Under the pieces are notes generated by a model. That model saw only the letters and a list, made by a program, of their open reading frames with translations, did no database searches and had not been told where the DNA came from. Of a stretch of 29,901 bases of DNA, positions 14,753 through 23,076 are shown one piece after another (within the stretch, counting starts at the first letter, position 1; every line of letters begins with the position of its first letter). Origin of the DNA: CAYXDO01 sp964463485 (lineage in GTDB: Bacteria; Myxococcota; Kuafuiibacteriia; Kuafuiibacteriales; Kuafuiibacteriaceae); assembly GCA_964463485.1 (NCBI GenBank), contig CAYXDO010000145.1, forward strand, positions 1 through 29,901, read 5' to 3'. The translations under genes were made by a program, and so were the position numbers.

Positions 14753-17037
14753 GCGACTCTCTGATCGGCGCCCGAATTCCCAAGCTCGACGCCCCGCCCA
14801 AGACGACCGGCGAGACTCGGTACCTCTCGGACCTCGTCGTGCCCAAGATGCTGCACGGCAAAATCTTGCGGACCGATCGGCCTCATGCCCGGATCGTCTC
14901 CCTGGACGTCTCGCGCGCGAGGCGCATGCCGGGTGTCCACGCAGTACTCACTGCGCGTGACATCACGAACGTCCCCTTTGGCCACGGCAAGGACAACACG
15001 CCGCTGAAGGATGGCGTCGTGCGTTGTATTAGGGACGAGATCGCGGCGGTCGCCGCGGAGTCCGAGGAGCTCGCAGAGTCCGCGCTTCGTGCGATCTCCG
15101 TAGAATACGAGGATCTACCGTCGATTTTCGACCCAGCGGAGTCACAGCGCCCGGGTGCTCCCGAGATCCACGCGGGGCGACGTCGCAACCTGGCGCTCAC
15201 GTACGATTATGGTCATGGGGACGTCGTCGAGGGCGAGGCCTCGAGCGCGTTCGTGGTCGAAGGTGAGTTTGAGCTTCAACTCATGACTCACTGCTGCCTC
15301 GGAACGTCGGCGATCCTGGCGGCGTTCGACACGAATGGCAGGCTCACGGTCCACTCACTCACCCAGGTCCCGTTCTTGTACCGGAGGGACCTGGCGGCCA
15401 TCATGGGTATGGCGCCCGAAGACGTCCGCGTGATTCAGCCGCCCATCGGCGGCGCCTTCGGATCGAAGCTGGACATCTATCCGTACGAACCCATCGCGGC
15501 GCACCTCGCCCGAGCGACGGGTCGACCGGTTCGCATCGTCTTTTCGCGCCGAGAGGAGTTCGTGGCCTCACCCACTCGTCAACCCGCGCGTATCAAGCTT
15601 CGCAGCGGCTGCAACGCCGACGGCCGCCTGACCTTCAGGGACGCACACATCTTGCTCGACAACGGCGCCTACACTTCCTGGGGCGCGACGACTCCGTTCG
15701 TGATGATGCAAACTTTCTCGTCGCTGTACCGAGTCCCCAACGTCCGCTTCCGCACCGAGGTGGTCTACACCAACAACCCATACAGCGGATCATTTCGTGG
15801 CTACGGAAATCTCCAGGCCACGTTCGCGGTCGAAGCCCAAGTCGACATGCTCGCCGAAAGAGCCGGTCTCGATCCGCTCGAGCTCCGACGGAGAAATGCC
15901 CAAGAGTCTGGCGAAGTGACCGGGCAAGGGATGCACCTGGTGACTTGCGGACTCGGGGAGTGCCTGGACGCCGCCGCTCGTCTATCGAGTTGGGAGAAGA
16001 AAAAGGCGGCGCCCCGGATGCAAGGGCGCGTGCGCCGCGGGATTGGCGTCGCTTCCATGCTGCACGTGGGCGGCGGCGCGAAGATCTACCGCTCCGATGG
16101 GTGCGGATCGATCCTGACGATCGATGATTTCGGGAAGGTCTCGCTCCTGAGCGGCTCCACCGACATCGGGCAGGGCTCGGAGACGGTGCTGGCCCAGATG
16201 GTCGCCGAGATCCTTGGGCTCGGGGTCGACCGCATCAAAGTCATCAACTCGGACACGGACGTGAAGCCATGGGACGTCGGAGTCCACGCCTCGCGGACGA
16301 GCTACGTCGCCGGAAACTCGGCCATCATGGCGGCCAAGCGCGCCAAGGACAAGCTCCTCGGCGCCGCGGCAGCTCAGCTCGGAGTGCCGGTCTCGGAGCT
16401 CGATTTGAAGGACGGTCACGTGGTCCGAGGAGACGAGCGACTCGAGGCGCTCGATCGCCTCGTCCGTTCGCTCCACTTCTCCGGCCGCGGTGAGTTGCTC
16501 GTCACCGAGGCCTACTTCGAGCCCGCCAGCGTCAAGCAGGACAAGGCGTTCCACGGAAATGTCTCGCCGACCTACGCCTTTGGAACGCACGTCGTAGAGG
16601 TCGAGGTCGACACCGACACCGGTGTGATTAGGGTGCTCGGCGTCTCCGCCGCCCACGACGTCGGCAAGGTGCTCAACGGACTCGGGATCGAGGGTCAAAT
16701 CGAAGGCGGAGTAGTGATGGGGCTCGGCTACTCGCTCTCCGAGGAGCTTCACCTCCAAAACGGCGTCGTTTCGAACCCTCTCTTTCGCGACTATCACTTG
16801 CTCACCGCGCCGGAGGTTCCACCGATCCGATTCGAGCTGATCGAGACTCACGACCCAACCGGTCCCTTCGGCGCCAAGGGGATCGGCGAGGCTCCGGCCA
16901 TCTGCGTGGCCGCCGCCGTGGCGAACGCGGTGTATGACGCCACCGGCGTCCGCTTCGCGCGTCTGCCCCTGTCACCGGAGCGCGTGCTCGAAGGGCTCGT
17001 CGCCGCCAAGGTGAGCCCAGATCGAGGTGCCGTATGA
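14749..17037 (+). CDS. Molybdopterin-binding (large) subunit of a xanthine dehydrogenase-family hydroxylase
   Basis: The 762-aa product has the full Mo subunit plan: an N-terminal a/b-hammerhead domain (about 20-130) and Mo-binding domains with PPIGGAFGSK (around residue 230), GSFRGYGNLQ (about 345), DIGQGSETVLAQM (about 475) and GAKGIGEAP near 707-715, whose Glu is the catalytic base. The active-site loop PYSGSFRGYG lacks the Cys motif AYxCSFR of aerobic CO dehydrogenase, so it is not CoxL in function; the sequence style is nearer aryl-CoA or N-heterocycle hydroxylases. The ATG at 14749 overlaps the small subunit stop. The likely reaction is water-derived hydroxylation of an aromatic or heterocyclic substrate; oxidation of the indole ring of indoleacetate is the reading I favour from context. 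Confidence 0.94.
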   Translation: MSDSLIGARIPKLDAPPKTTGETRYLSDLVVPKMLHGKILRTDRPHARIVSLDVSRARRMPGVHAVLTARDITNVPFGHGKDNTPLKDGVVRCIRDEIAAVAAESEELAESALRAISVEYEDLPSIFDPAESQRPGAPEIHAGRRRNLALTYDYGHGDVVEGEASSAFVVEGEFELQLMTHCCLGTSAILAAFDTNGRLTVHSLTQVPFLYRRDLAAIMGMAPEDVRVIQPPIGGAFGSKLDIYPYEPIAAHLARATGRPVRIVFSRREEFVASPTRQPARIKLRSGCNADGRLTFRDAHILLDNGAYTSWGATTPFVMMQTFSSLYRVPNVRFRTEVVYTNNPYSGSFRGYGNLQATFAVEAQVDMLAERAGLDPLELRRRNAQESGEVTGQGMHLVTCGLGECLDAAARLSSWEKKKAAPRMQGRVRRGIGVASMLHVGGGAKIYRSDGCGSILTIDDFGKVSLLSGSTDIGQGSETVLAQMVAEILGLGVDRIKVINSDTDVKPWDVGVHASRTSYVAGNSAIMAAKRAKDKLLGAAAAQLGVPVSELDLKDGHVVRGDERLEALDRLVRSLHFSGRGELLVTEAYFEPASVKQDKAFHGNVSPTYAFGTHVVEVEVDTDTGVIRVLGVSAAHDVGKVLNGLGIEGQIEGGVVMGLGYSLSEELHLQNGVVSNPLFRDYHLLTAPEVPPIRFELIETHDPTGPFGAKGIGEAPAICVAAAVANAVYDATGVRFARLPLSPERVLEGLVAAKVSPDRGAV

Positions 17038-18221
17038 GAAAGCTGACGGTGATCTCGCTGGAGCAGGCCCTATCGCTCCCGTATGCCACGGAGCGCATGG
17101 CGCAGCTCGGCTGGAGAGTGATTCGCATCGAGTCGCCCGCGGGCGATCCCAACCGCAGAATCGGCCTACCCATCGGGGGTCCAGACAGGTGCGCCTATTA
17201 CGTGGGTCCGAACGCCGGCAAGGAGTCCGTCGTCCTCGACCTACTGAGCCCGCTCGGCCAGCGCGCGCTGCATCGGATCGTCTCGGCGCTTCAGCCGGAC
17301 ATTTTCTGCTGTAATACTCTCCCGGGCCGGTACGAGAGGCTCGGCATCGACCCCTCGACGCTGGGGCGGTTGAGGCCGGGGCTGATTTGGGCCGCGATCT
17401 CGGCGATGGGTCCCGATTTTCCTGACGTCCCCGGATATGACCCGGCCCTTCAGGCTCAGCTCGGCTTCATGGAGCTCACCGGGCCCGCGGACGGACCTCC
17501 CATGTTGTCTGGGGTCCCGTTCGTCGACTTGAAGGCCGGGGATGAGCTCTTCACTCAGGTGATGACGGCCTTGTGGGAGCGCGCGGAGTCTGGCGACAGA
17601 CCCTTCGAGAAGCGAATCGACGTCTCCATGGCCCGCGCCGCCGCAAGCTGGCTCCTGACCGTCGTACCCATGCTCGACGCGGGCGCCAGGCCCGAGGAGC
17701 TGACGAGATCTGGATCCGAACACCGCCACTTCGTCCCTTCGAACGCCTACCCAACCTCGGATGGGTTCGTGTACCTAGCTATCGGCTCCGACCGCCAGTG
17801 GGCCCAGCTCGTCTCCCTGCGCGCCTTCGAGTCCTTGGCCGTCCCGATGCTCCAGACGAACGCCGGCCGCAAGGAGCACCGACGCGAGCTCCACGAGCGA
17901 ATCGGCGCCTGCACGCGGTCCCGCTCCACCGAGCTCAACCTCGAGGACCTTCGACGCGCCAACATCGTTTGTGCCCCCATTTTCTCCGTCGGCCAAGCCA
18001 TCGAACAGCGTTGGATCCGGCCGCTGCTGTATCAAACTCGCGCGCCCGACGGACGACGGATCCGGCTCCCCCCGAGCGCAGTTGAGCTTCCCGGAGGGAC
18101 AGAGCTTCCCTTCCCGCCCAAACACGGAGAGCACACCGAGCAGATCCTGCGGGAGGCGAGGCTCGACGATCGCGAGGTCGAGGAGATCCTGTCGGGCCGC
18201 GGCAAACAGGACCCTCGGTGA
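17034..18221 (+). CDS. Class III (CaiB/BaiF) CoA-transferase
   Basis: The 395-aa product has the usual length for family III CoA-transferases, which move CoA between carboxylic acids through an aspartyl-CoA thioester. Landmarks are the N-terminal VISLEQALSLPYATERMAQLGWRV segment (normally D-x-x-x-x-x-GP-x-x-x-x-x-L-A-D-x-G), VVLDLLSPLGQ, and VPFVDLKAGDE, whose Asp (about residue 165) is the catalytic nucleophile. The canonical GP of the first motif is replaced by LP. The start overlaps the Mo-subunit stop by ATGA. In the anaerobic indoleacetate pathway a class III enzyme (IaaL) transfers CoA to an arylsuccinate that then enters a B12 mutase, which fits its place between these genes. A 107-bp gap follows before the next gene. 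Confidence 0.94.
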   Translation: MRKLTVISLEQALSLPYATERMAQLGWRVIRIESPAGDPNRRIGLPIGGPDRCAYYVGPNAGKESVVLDLLSPLGQRALHRIVSALQPDIFCCNTLPGRYERLGIDPSTLGRLRPGLIWAAISAMGPDFPDVPGYDPALQAQLGFMELTGPADGPPMLSGVPFVDLKAGDELFTQVMTALWERAESGDRPFEKRIDVSMARAAASWLLTVVPMLDAGARPEELTRSGSEHRHFVPSNAYPTSDGFVYLAIGSDRQWAQLVSLRAFESLAVPMLQTNAGRKEHRRELHERIGACTRSRSTELNLEDLRRANIVCAPIFSVGQAIEQRWIRPLLYQTRAPDGRRIRLPPSAVELPGGTELPFPPKHGEHTEQILREARLDDREVEEILSGRGKQDPR

Positions 18222-18328
18222 GCGTCCGCCGAGCATCGCGGGAGCGCATCGATGAGTATGCTGGGTGAGTTCCGACTTGACCGTTGCCCGAGCGGGCGAT
18301 CCGAGCAGCGAGCGCCCTCGAGCTGACC

Positions 18329-21300
18329 ATGCGTGCGCTGCTTTCCAGAGAGGTCGGCCGTCGAGAGCTGCTCATCGGCAACGAGGCCATCGTCCGCGGC
18401 GCCATCGAGGCGGGGGTCGGGCTCGTCTCGGGCTACCCAGGGACGCCGGCCTCCGAGATCGGCGACACCTTCCATCGATTGGCCCCTGAGCTCGGGATCT
18501 TCTTCGAGTACTCGGTCAACGAGAAGATCGCGCTCGAGCTCGCGTTCGGGGCAAGTCTGACCGGTTGTCGCTCGCTCGTGAGTATGAAACACCTCGGGCT
18601 GTCGTACGCCTCGGACCCTCTCTCCACGATGCCTTACATCGGCGTGGTCGGTGGAATGGTGATCGTGGCCGCGGCCGATCCAGGATGCCTAACCAGCCCG
18701 AACGAGCAGGATCAGCGTCACCTCGGGCGCATGATGGGTCTGCCCACGCTGGATCCTTGCGATCCCGAAGAGGCCCGTCGGATGACGGTATGGGCCTTCG
18801 AGCTCTCGGAGGAGGCTCGGCTGCCGGTGCTCTTGCGAATCACGACGCGGGTGTGCCATACGCGCGCGCCGGTCGAGTTTGGACCCATCCAATCTTCTGG
18901 CGGTAAAGACTGGCGCTTCGAGCGTGACCCTCGCAGGTTCGTGCCGACCCCGGCGAATGCGCGTCGCATGCGGGATGATCTGCAGGCTCGGCTCGAGGTC
19001 GCATGCGAGTGGGTCACGCACTCGCCGTTCAACCGGCGATCCGGGGCGGCCTCAGGGACCCGAGGGTTCATGGCGGCGGGCGCGCCTCGGGCAGCGACGC
19101 GGAGCGCGCTTTCGAGGCTCGCGTCAGACGCACCCCTGCTCGAGCTCGGGACTCTCCACCCGCTCCCTCATGAGTTGATCCTGCCGTTTCTCGAATCGGT
19201 GCCCGAGGTCTTGGTCGTGGAGGAGCTCACGCCGTACCTGGAGGACTCCTTGATGGCGATGGCGCACCATTATGGGGTCGAGGTATCGGTCTACGGCAAG
19301 CGGGACGGCAAGATGCCGTGGCCGTTCGAGCTCTCCTCCGACGAGATCGAGGAGAGAGTCCGGGACCACCTAGGGCTGCCCGCATCGAGACGACCCGAGC
19401 TGGCGCCGGTGGCGATCGCAGCGCCGCCGAGACCTCCCCTGTTGTGCGCGGGCTGTCCGCACCGAAATACGTTTTACGCGGTGACTTCTGTGTTCGGCGC
19501 GGACGCCGTCTACGTGAACGACATCGGCTGTTACACACTCGGCGCGAGCCCACCGCACGAGGCCGGAGACGTACTCTTGGCGATGGGTTCGTCGCTCCCG
19601 ATCGCCGCGGGCATCTCTCGAACGACGGGAAAGCGGACGGTCGCCTTCCTCGGGGACTCCACGTTCTTTCACTCAGGGATGCCGCCGGTGTTGGACTGTG
19701 TGAGTCAGAAAGACGACGTCGTCCTGGTCGTGTTGGACAATCGAGTCACTGCGATGACTGGGTTACAGCCGAGGCCCAAGGACGCGCGTATCGCGGAGGT
19801 TTGTCGAGCGCTCGGGGCCGAGGACGTCGTAGAGGTTCGGAGTCATGACTTCGCTGGTCTGACTCAGGCGCTGAAGAACGCACGCGCGCGCCGAGGTTTC
19901 TCGATCATCGTCTCTGAAGACCCCTGCGCTTTGCTCCAGCGGAAGGAGGATTCGCACGCGCCGCGCGAGGAAGGGCGCGCGGCCAAGCGAGACAGTCTGG
20001 GCGCCGCGCCCTCGTCGCCTCTGTCACCTCCGCGCGTGGACGAGACGCGCTGCCGCACCTGCGGCATGGCCGAGGCTGGCCTGCACTGCGGGCTCGAGCC
20101 GTCGCGCTCGGTGATGCAACGGGTAGCCGCTCAGCGAGGCCCGATCCGTTCGACGGAACCTCGCACTTCGCCTTGCTCCTTGGAGTGTCCGCTCGGGATC
20201 TGCATCCCCGCTTACGTTGGCGCCGTCGCGGCTGGTGAATTCGATCGCGCTTTCGCCGCGATCGAGCTCAGGGCCGCGCTCCCTTCGGTTTGTGCCTACG
20301 TGTGTCACCGTCCCTGCGAGGCCGCGTGCGTCCGCGCGCCCGAAGGTACGGTGCGGATCAACGCGATCAAGAGGTTCCTCACGGACAATCACGCGCGCCC
20401 GATACTCAGTCGCGTGCCCGACGCGTCGGCGACCCGAGTTGCCGTCGTGGGTGCGGGTCCGGCTGGGCTCGCGGCGGCGAGAGAGCTCGCGCGGCGCGGG
20501 TACGCGCCGAGTCTCTTCGACGCCCACGATCAGCCCGGCGGGATGTTGGCGTTCGCCATTCCTGAGTATCGACTTCCGAGGAGCGCGCTCGCCCGGGATA
20601 TCGAGGCCATTCTGGCAGAGGGTGTGCAATTCTCGGGAGGAGCGCGTTTCGGCTCCGACTTCGGGCTCGGTGACCTTCGCGATCGAGGTTTCGCAGCGAC
20701 GCTCCTCGCGCTCGGCGCCCAACGTTCGGCGAGGCCGGACCTTCCCGGATCAGACTTGCCGGGCGTAATCGACGCCCTGACCTTCTTGCGGGCCGAGCCG
20801 AACACACCGCTCGTGCGCGGTATGGAGGTCGTGGTGCTGGGTGGGGGAGACGTCGCGATGGACGTCGCGCGGCTGAGTCTCCGGCGAGGAGCTGCCAGCG
20901 CAATACTCGTCTTTCCCGAACCGATCGACGAGATCTCCGCGGCGCCAGACGTCGTCCTTGCAGCCGCTAGAGAGGGTGTGCAGCTCGTCTCTCTGCACAC
21001 CGGCCTCGCGATCGAAGCGACCGCGACCAAACTCCAGCTTCGGGTGGCGCGCGTCGAGCGCTTCCGGCGCGACGAGGACAGGGTGAGTTGGGTCGCGAGC
21101 TCGGACACTCGACTCTTCACCGCCGACCAAGTCGTCTTTGCGATCGGTCAGCGACCCAACCTCGACGGGCTCGAGCTCCCGAAGCTGATGAGCGATGGCT
21201 CGCGCCTCCGAGCCGATGAGTACGGCCGCACGGGACGGGACGATGTGTTCGTGGCAGGGGACGTGTCGGGCGGTTGCGGCACCGTCACCGAGGCCATGGC

Positions 21301-21673
21301 CTCGGGAGTCCGGGCCGCGTGGGCGATCGATTCGTTCCTGCGCGAAGGTCGAGACGTCCGGCCACCCGCGGCACCGCCTCCCCGACCGCGCCTGCACCAC
21401 AGGAGCGCGGTTTCGGAGATTCAGCCGCTGTCGAGCGCGGACGCACTTGCGGAGGCACTTGCGGAGGCACTTGCGGAGGCACTTGCGGAGGCGTCGCGGT
21501 GCCAGCTGTGCGGCCTCTGTGCGAATTGCACGGCATGCACCGACCTTTTTGGCTGCCCTGCGATCCTCCGGATCGGTCAAGGCGGCAAGGCGCACGTGGA
21601 ACCGGCGGCGTGCAACTCATGCGGCGCCTGTGTCGAGATTTGTCCTAACTCAGCCATCGGACCGTCGCCATGA
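18329..21673 (+). CDS. iorA: IorA-type 2-oxoacid oxidoreductase with built-in GltD-like NAD(P)H oxidoreductase and ferredoxin domains
   Basis: The 1114-aa product starts at the ATG at 18329, directly before the typical IorA N-terminus (RELLIGNEAIVRGAIEAG, GYPGTPASE); the frame continues 15 codons upstream to a TTG. Residues 1-180 form the pyrimidine-binding half and about 370-550 the thiamine diphosphate domain: AGCPHR, NDIGCYTLG, GDSTFFHSGMP, DNRVTAMTG. From about 570 to 1010 comes a complete GltD-like unit. It has Cys-rich CRTCG, CSLECPLG and CAYVCHRPCEAAC motifs, an FAD fold VAVVGAGPAGLAAARELA (about 704), an NAD(P) fold VVVLGGGDVAMDVA (about 834) and FVAGDVSGGCGTVTEAM (about 975). After an ALAE-repeat linker (1039-1054), the last 58 residues hold the usual IorA 4Fe-4S ferredoxin domain (CANCTAC, FGCPAI, CNSCGACVEICPNSAI). 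The enzyme should oxidise an arylpyruvate to aryl-acetyl-CoA and reduce NAD(P)+ within one chain. Confidence 0.93.
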   Translation: MRALLSREVGRRELLIGNEAIVRGAIEAGVGLVSGYPGTPASEIGDTFHRLAPELGIFFEYSVNEKIALELAFGASLTGCRSLVSMKHLGLSYASDPLSTMPYIGVVGGMVIVAAADPGCLTSPNEQDQRHLGRMMGLPTLDPCDPEEARRMTVWAFELSEEARLPVLLRITTRVCHTRAPVEFGPIQSSGGKDWRFERDPRRFVPTPANARRMRDDLQARLEVACEWVTHSPFNRRSGAASGTRGFMAAGAPRAATRSALSRLASDAPLLELGTLHPLPHELILPFLESVPEVLVVEELTPYLEDSLMAMAHHYGVEVSVYGKRDGKMPWPFELSSDEIEERVRDHLGLPASRRPELAPVAIAAPPRPPLLCAGCPHRNTFYAVTSVFGADAVYVNDIGCYTLGASPPHEAGDVLLAMGSSLPIAAGISRTTGKRTVAFLGDSTFFHSGMPPVLDCVSQKDDVVLVVLDNRVTAMTGLQPRPKDARIAEVCRALGAEDVVEVRSHDFAGLTQALKNARARRGFSIIVSEDPCALLQRKEDSHAPREEGRAAKRDSLGAAPSSPLSPPRVDETRCRTCGMAEAGLHCGLEPSRSVMQRVAAQRGPIRSTEPRTSPCSLECPLGICIPAYVGAVAAGEFDRAFAAIELRAALPSVCAYVCHRPCEAACVRAPEGTVRINAIKRFLTDNHARPILSRVPDASATRVAVVGAGPAGLAAARELARRGYAPSLFDAHDQPGGMLAFAIPEYRLPRSALARDIEAILAEGVQFSGGARFGSDFGLGDLRDRGFAATLLALGAQRSARPDLPGSDLPGVIDALTFLRAEPNTPLVRGMEVVVLGGGDVAMDVARLSLRRGAASAILVFPEPIDEISAAPDVVLAAAREGVQLVSLHTGLAIEATATKLQLRVARVERFRRDEDRVSWVASSDTRLFTADQVVFAIGQRPNLDGLELPKLMSDGSRLRADEYGRTGRDDVFVAGDVSGGCGTVTEAMASGVRAAWAIDSFLREGRDVRPPAAPPPRPRLHHRSAVSEIQPLSSADALAEALAEALAEALAEASRCQLCGLCANCTACTDLFGCPAILRIGQGGKAHVEPAACNSCGACVEICPNSAIGPSP
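21443..21490 (+). repeat. In-frame 12-bp tandem repeat (ALAE linker)
   Basis: Four exact copies of GCACTTGCGGAG lie within the IorA-like gene and encode ALAE four times. They fall exactly between the GltD-like module and the C-terminal ferredoxin domain, where they probably form a helical spacer. Because the unit is a multiple of three, copy-number changes keep the frame. Confidence 0.95.
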
Positions 21674-22269
21674 CGAACGAGACGATCATCACGGTGGCGG
21701 GGCTCGGCGGGCAGGGCGTCTTGGCTGCGGCTCGCATCCTCGGGGAAGCGGCCTTTCGCCGGGGCTTGCCGGTCGTCGTGTCGCAGCTCCACGGGATGTC
21801 TCAGCGAGGCGGTGCCGTGGAAGCGACGGTGAGCTTGTACGGAAGAGACGTAGCGCCTTCGAGTCGGATCGATGTGCTCGTGAGCTTGGAGCTCCTGGAG
21901 GCGCTGAGACTCTCGAGCCGACTCAGGCCCGGCTCGGTCGCCGTGGTGAGCTCGCAGCTCACTCCGCCCCCGAGCGCTCCGTTGTCCGGCAAGGTGACTC
22001 CGACGAAGGACGAGATCCTCACGGCGCTCCGCTCGCGCGCCAACAGAGTGTCGGTGGTGGATGCCGGCGTACTGGCGATCGAGGCGGGCTCGGCCGCGGC
22101 GGCCAATCTGGTCATGCTGGGTACGTTCTGCGCCCTCCCTGGCGCTGCTGTTGCGGTGGAGGACATCCTGAGTGCGATCGATCGGCTCGAAATGGCCGCG
22201 CTGCGTGCGCTTGCGCCGCGAGCCCTCGCCCTCGGTTACCGTGCGGCTCGCTTGATTGGGTCTGCGTAG
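21670..22269 (+). CDS. iorB: IorB-type 2-oxoacid oxidoreductase gamma subunit
   Basis: The 199-aa product is the pyruvate/ketoisovalerate oxidoreductase gamma domain (IorB). Signature stretches are GLGGQGVLAAARILGEAA (residues about 11-28) and SQLHGMSQRGGAVEATV (about 38-54), which contribute to CoA binding and dimer contacts in this family. Its ATG overlaps the IorA-type stop by ATGA, so the two subunits are coupled in one transcript. It closes the eight-gene operon; only four bases separate its stop from the stop of the convergent protease gene, and no terminator fits between them. Confidence 0.94.
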   Translation: MTNETIITVAGLGGQGVLAAARILGEAAFRRGLPVVVSQLHGMSQRGGAVEATVSLYGRDVAPSSRIDVLVSLELLEALRLSSRLRPGSVAVVSSQLTPPPSAPLSGKVTPTKDEILTALRSRANRVSVVDAGVLAIEAGSAAAANLVMLGTFCALPGAAVAVEDILSAIDRLEMAALRALAPRALALGYRAARLIGSA

Positions 22270-22273
22270 GACG

Positions 22274-22681
22274 TCAAGACAACTGGCCTCGGCCAAATCG
22301 AAGGCTCCTGCGCAAGGTGAGCGTCAAAGCGGAGCGTGGTCCATCGAGTCTGCAGACGAGAGACTGAAGGAGGTCCCTGCCCAGGATGCCTTCTTCCCCC
22401 GGAATGACTCGCACGATCGTGCCGCGGCCCATGAAATTGATCCGCACCGCATAGAAATATTCGAAACTCGCCTCGCCTCCGAATCCTTGGACCTGAATTC
22501 TGCCAACCCTCTGGAGACTCAGGCTCGAAATGACTTCGCGGGGAATCACACTCAGATCAGCCCCACTGTCGACCAAGAAGGGAACGAGCACGTTTGCTTC
22601 GTTGATGGGAGAGCCAACGCCCATCAACACCACAGGAGCCGGTGGATCGCGCGATGTGTCATACTCGATCGAAATCCTCAC
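22274..22681 (-). CDS. Retropepsin-like (clan AA) aspartic protease
   Basis: The 135-aa product has the single-domain retropepsin pattern: a catalytic FLVDSGADLSVIP motif (D38-S-G), a flap-region strand set, and the hydrophobic ILGRDLL motif (99-105) that corresponds to the conserved ILG-x-D-x-L element. Such small enzymes act as homodimers. The start is GTG at 22681, overlapping the upstream gene stop as GTGA, so it is the second gene of a two-gene unit. It converges on iorB with a 4-bp gap. No signal peptide is visible, suggesting cytoplasmic action; the substrate is unknown. Confidence 0.88.
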   Translation of the reverse strand: MRISIEYDTSRDPPAPVVLMGVGSPINEANVLVPFLVDSGADLSVIPREVISSLSLQRVGRIQVQGFGGEASFEYFYAVRINFMGRGTIVRVIPGEEGILGRDLLQSLVCRLDGPRSALTLTLRRSLRFGRGQLS

Positions 22682-23061
22682 CGGCGGGCGGTCCTCGGAG
22701 ACCGAATTTTCGCGACTGTGCTCGCGGATTCACCGACCAGCGGCATGAAGATCGCCCGATGTCCTACTCGTGCAAAAACTCGCCGGGCAAGCACGTCAAA
22801 GTCGCGGTCGTGATCGATCAGGGTCTTGCCCAGGATTGCGACGAACTCGCCTCGATACTTCTTGAGGCGAGGACCGTTGCTCTCGAACCAGGAGATGCTC
22901 TCGTCCAACTCGGACGACTCGGGGGATCTGCCGAGAGTCTGCTCCAGCGCCTCCGAAATGAGCGCCGAGAGCGTCCGTCCCGTCCTCGCGGCCTCCGCTT
23001 TCGCTGAACGCACCAACTGCGGATCCATTCCCCGGACGTAAAGAGTGGTGTTTGCGGTCAT
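22678..23061 (-). CDS. RHH-type DNA-binding protein with DUF5678-like C-terminal part
   Basis: The 127-aa product starts best at the ATG at 23061. Residues 5-45 (TTLYVRGMDPQLVRSAKAEAARTGRTLSALISEAL) fit a ribbon-helix-helix antitoxin-like fold: a strand followed by two helices. Residues about 60-105 (WFESNGPRLKKYRGEFVAILGKTLIDHDRDFDVLARRVFARV) resemble DUF5678, a small domain often encoded next to retropepsin-like proteases. The downstream protease gene overlaps it by GTGA. A direct repeat immediately before the ATG could be an autoregulatory site. The DUF5678 assignment is from memory of its W-x4-G-x-W/F-V-A-I and H-x-x-D pattern and is less certain than the RHH call. Confidence 0.75.
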   Translation of the reverse strand: MTANTTLYVRGMDPQLVRSAKAEAARTGRTLSALISEALEQTLGRSPESSELDESISWFESNGPRLKKYRGEFVAILGKTLIDHDRDFDVLARRVFARVGHRAIFMPLVGESASTVAKIRSPRTARR

Positions 23062-23076
23062 GCTAACATTGCTAAC
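23062..23076 (-). promoter_or_regulatory. Direct repeat at the start of the RHH/protease unit
   Basis: GCTAAC-ATT-GCTAAC on the plus strand (GTTAGC-AAT-GTTAGC toward the gene) abuts the ATG at 23061. Spaced direct hexamers are typical of RHH operators. Farther upstream the minus strand has TTGACC, and 17 bases later TTAGCA inside the repeat; if these are promoter elements, the mRNA would be nearly leaderless. Binding and promoter function are inferred. Confidence 0.35.

Noticed and set aside
14749..17037. Aerobic CO dehydrogenase large subunit
   Set aside because: The AYxCSFR loop carrying the Cu-binding Cys is absent (PYSGSFRGYG instead).
18222..18328. Internal promoter before the IorA-type gene
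   Set aside because: A TTGACC hexamer is present but no -10 element follows at the right distance; the gap alone does not show a separate transcript.
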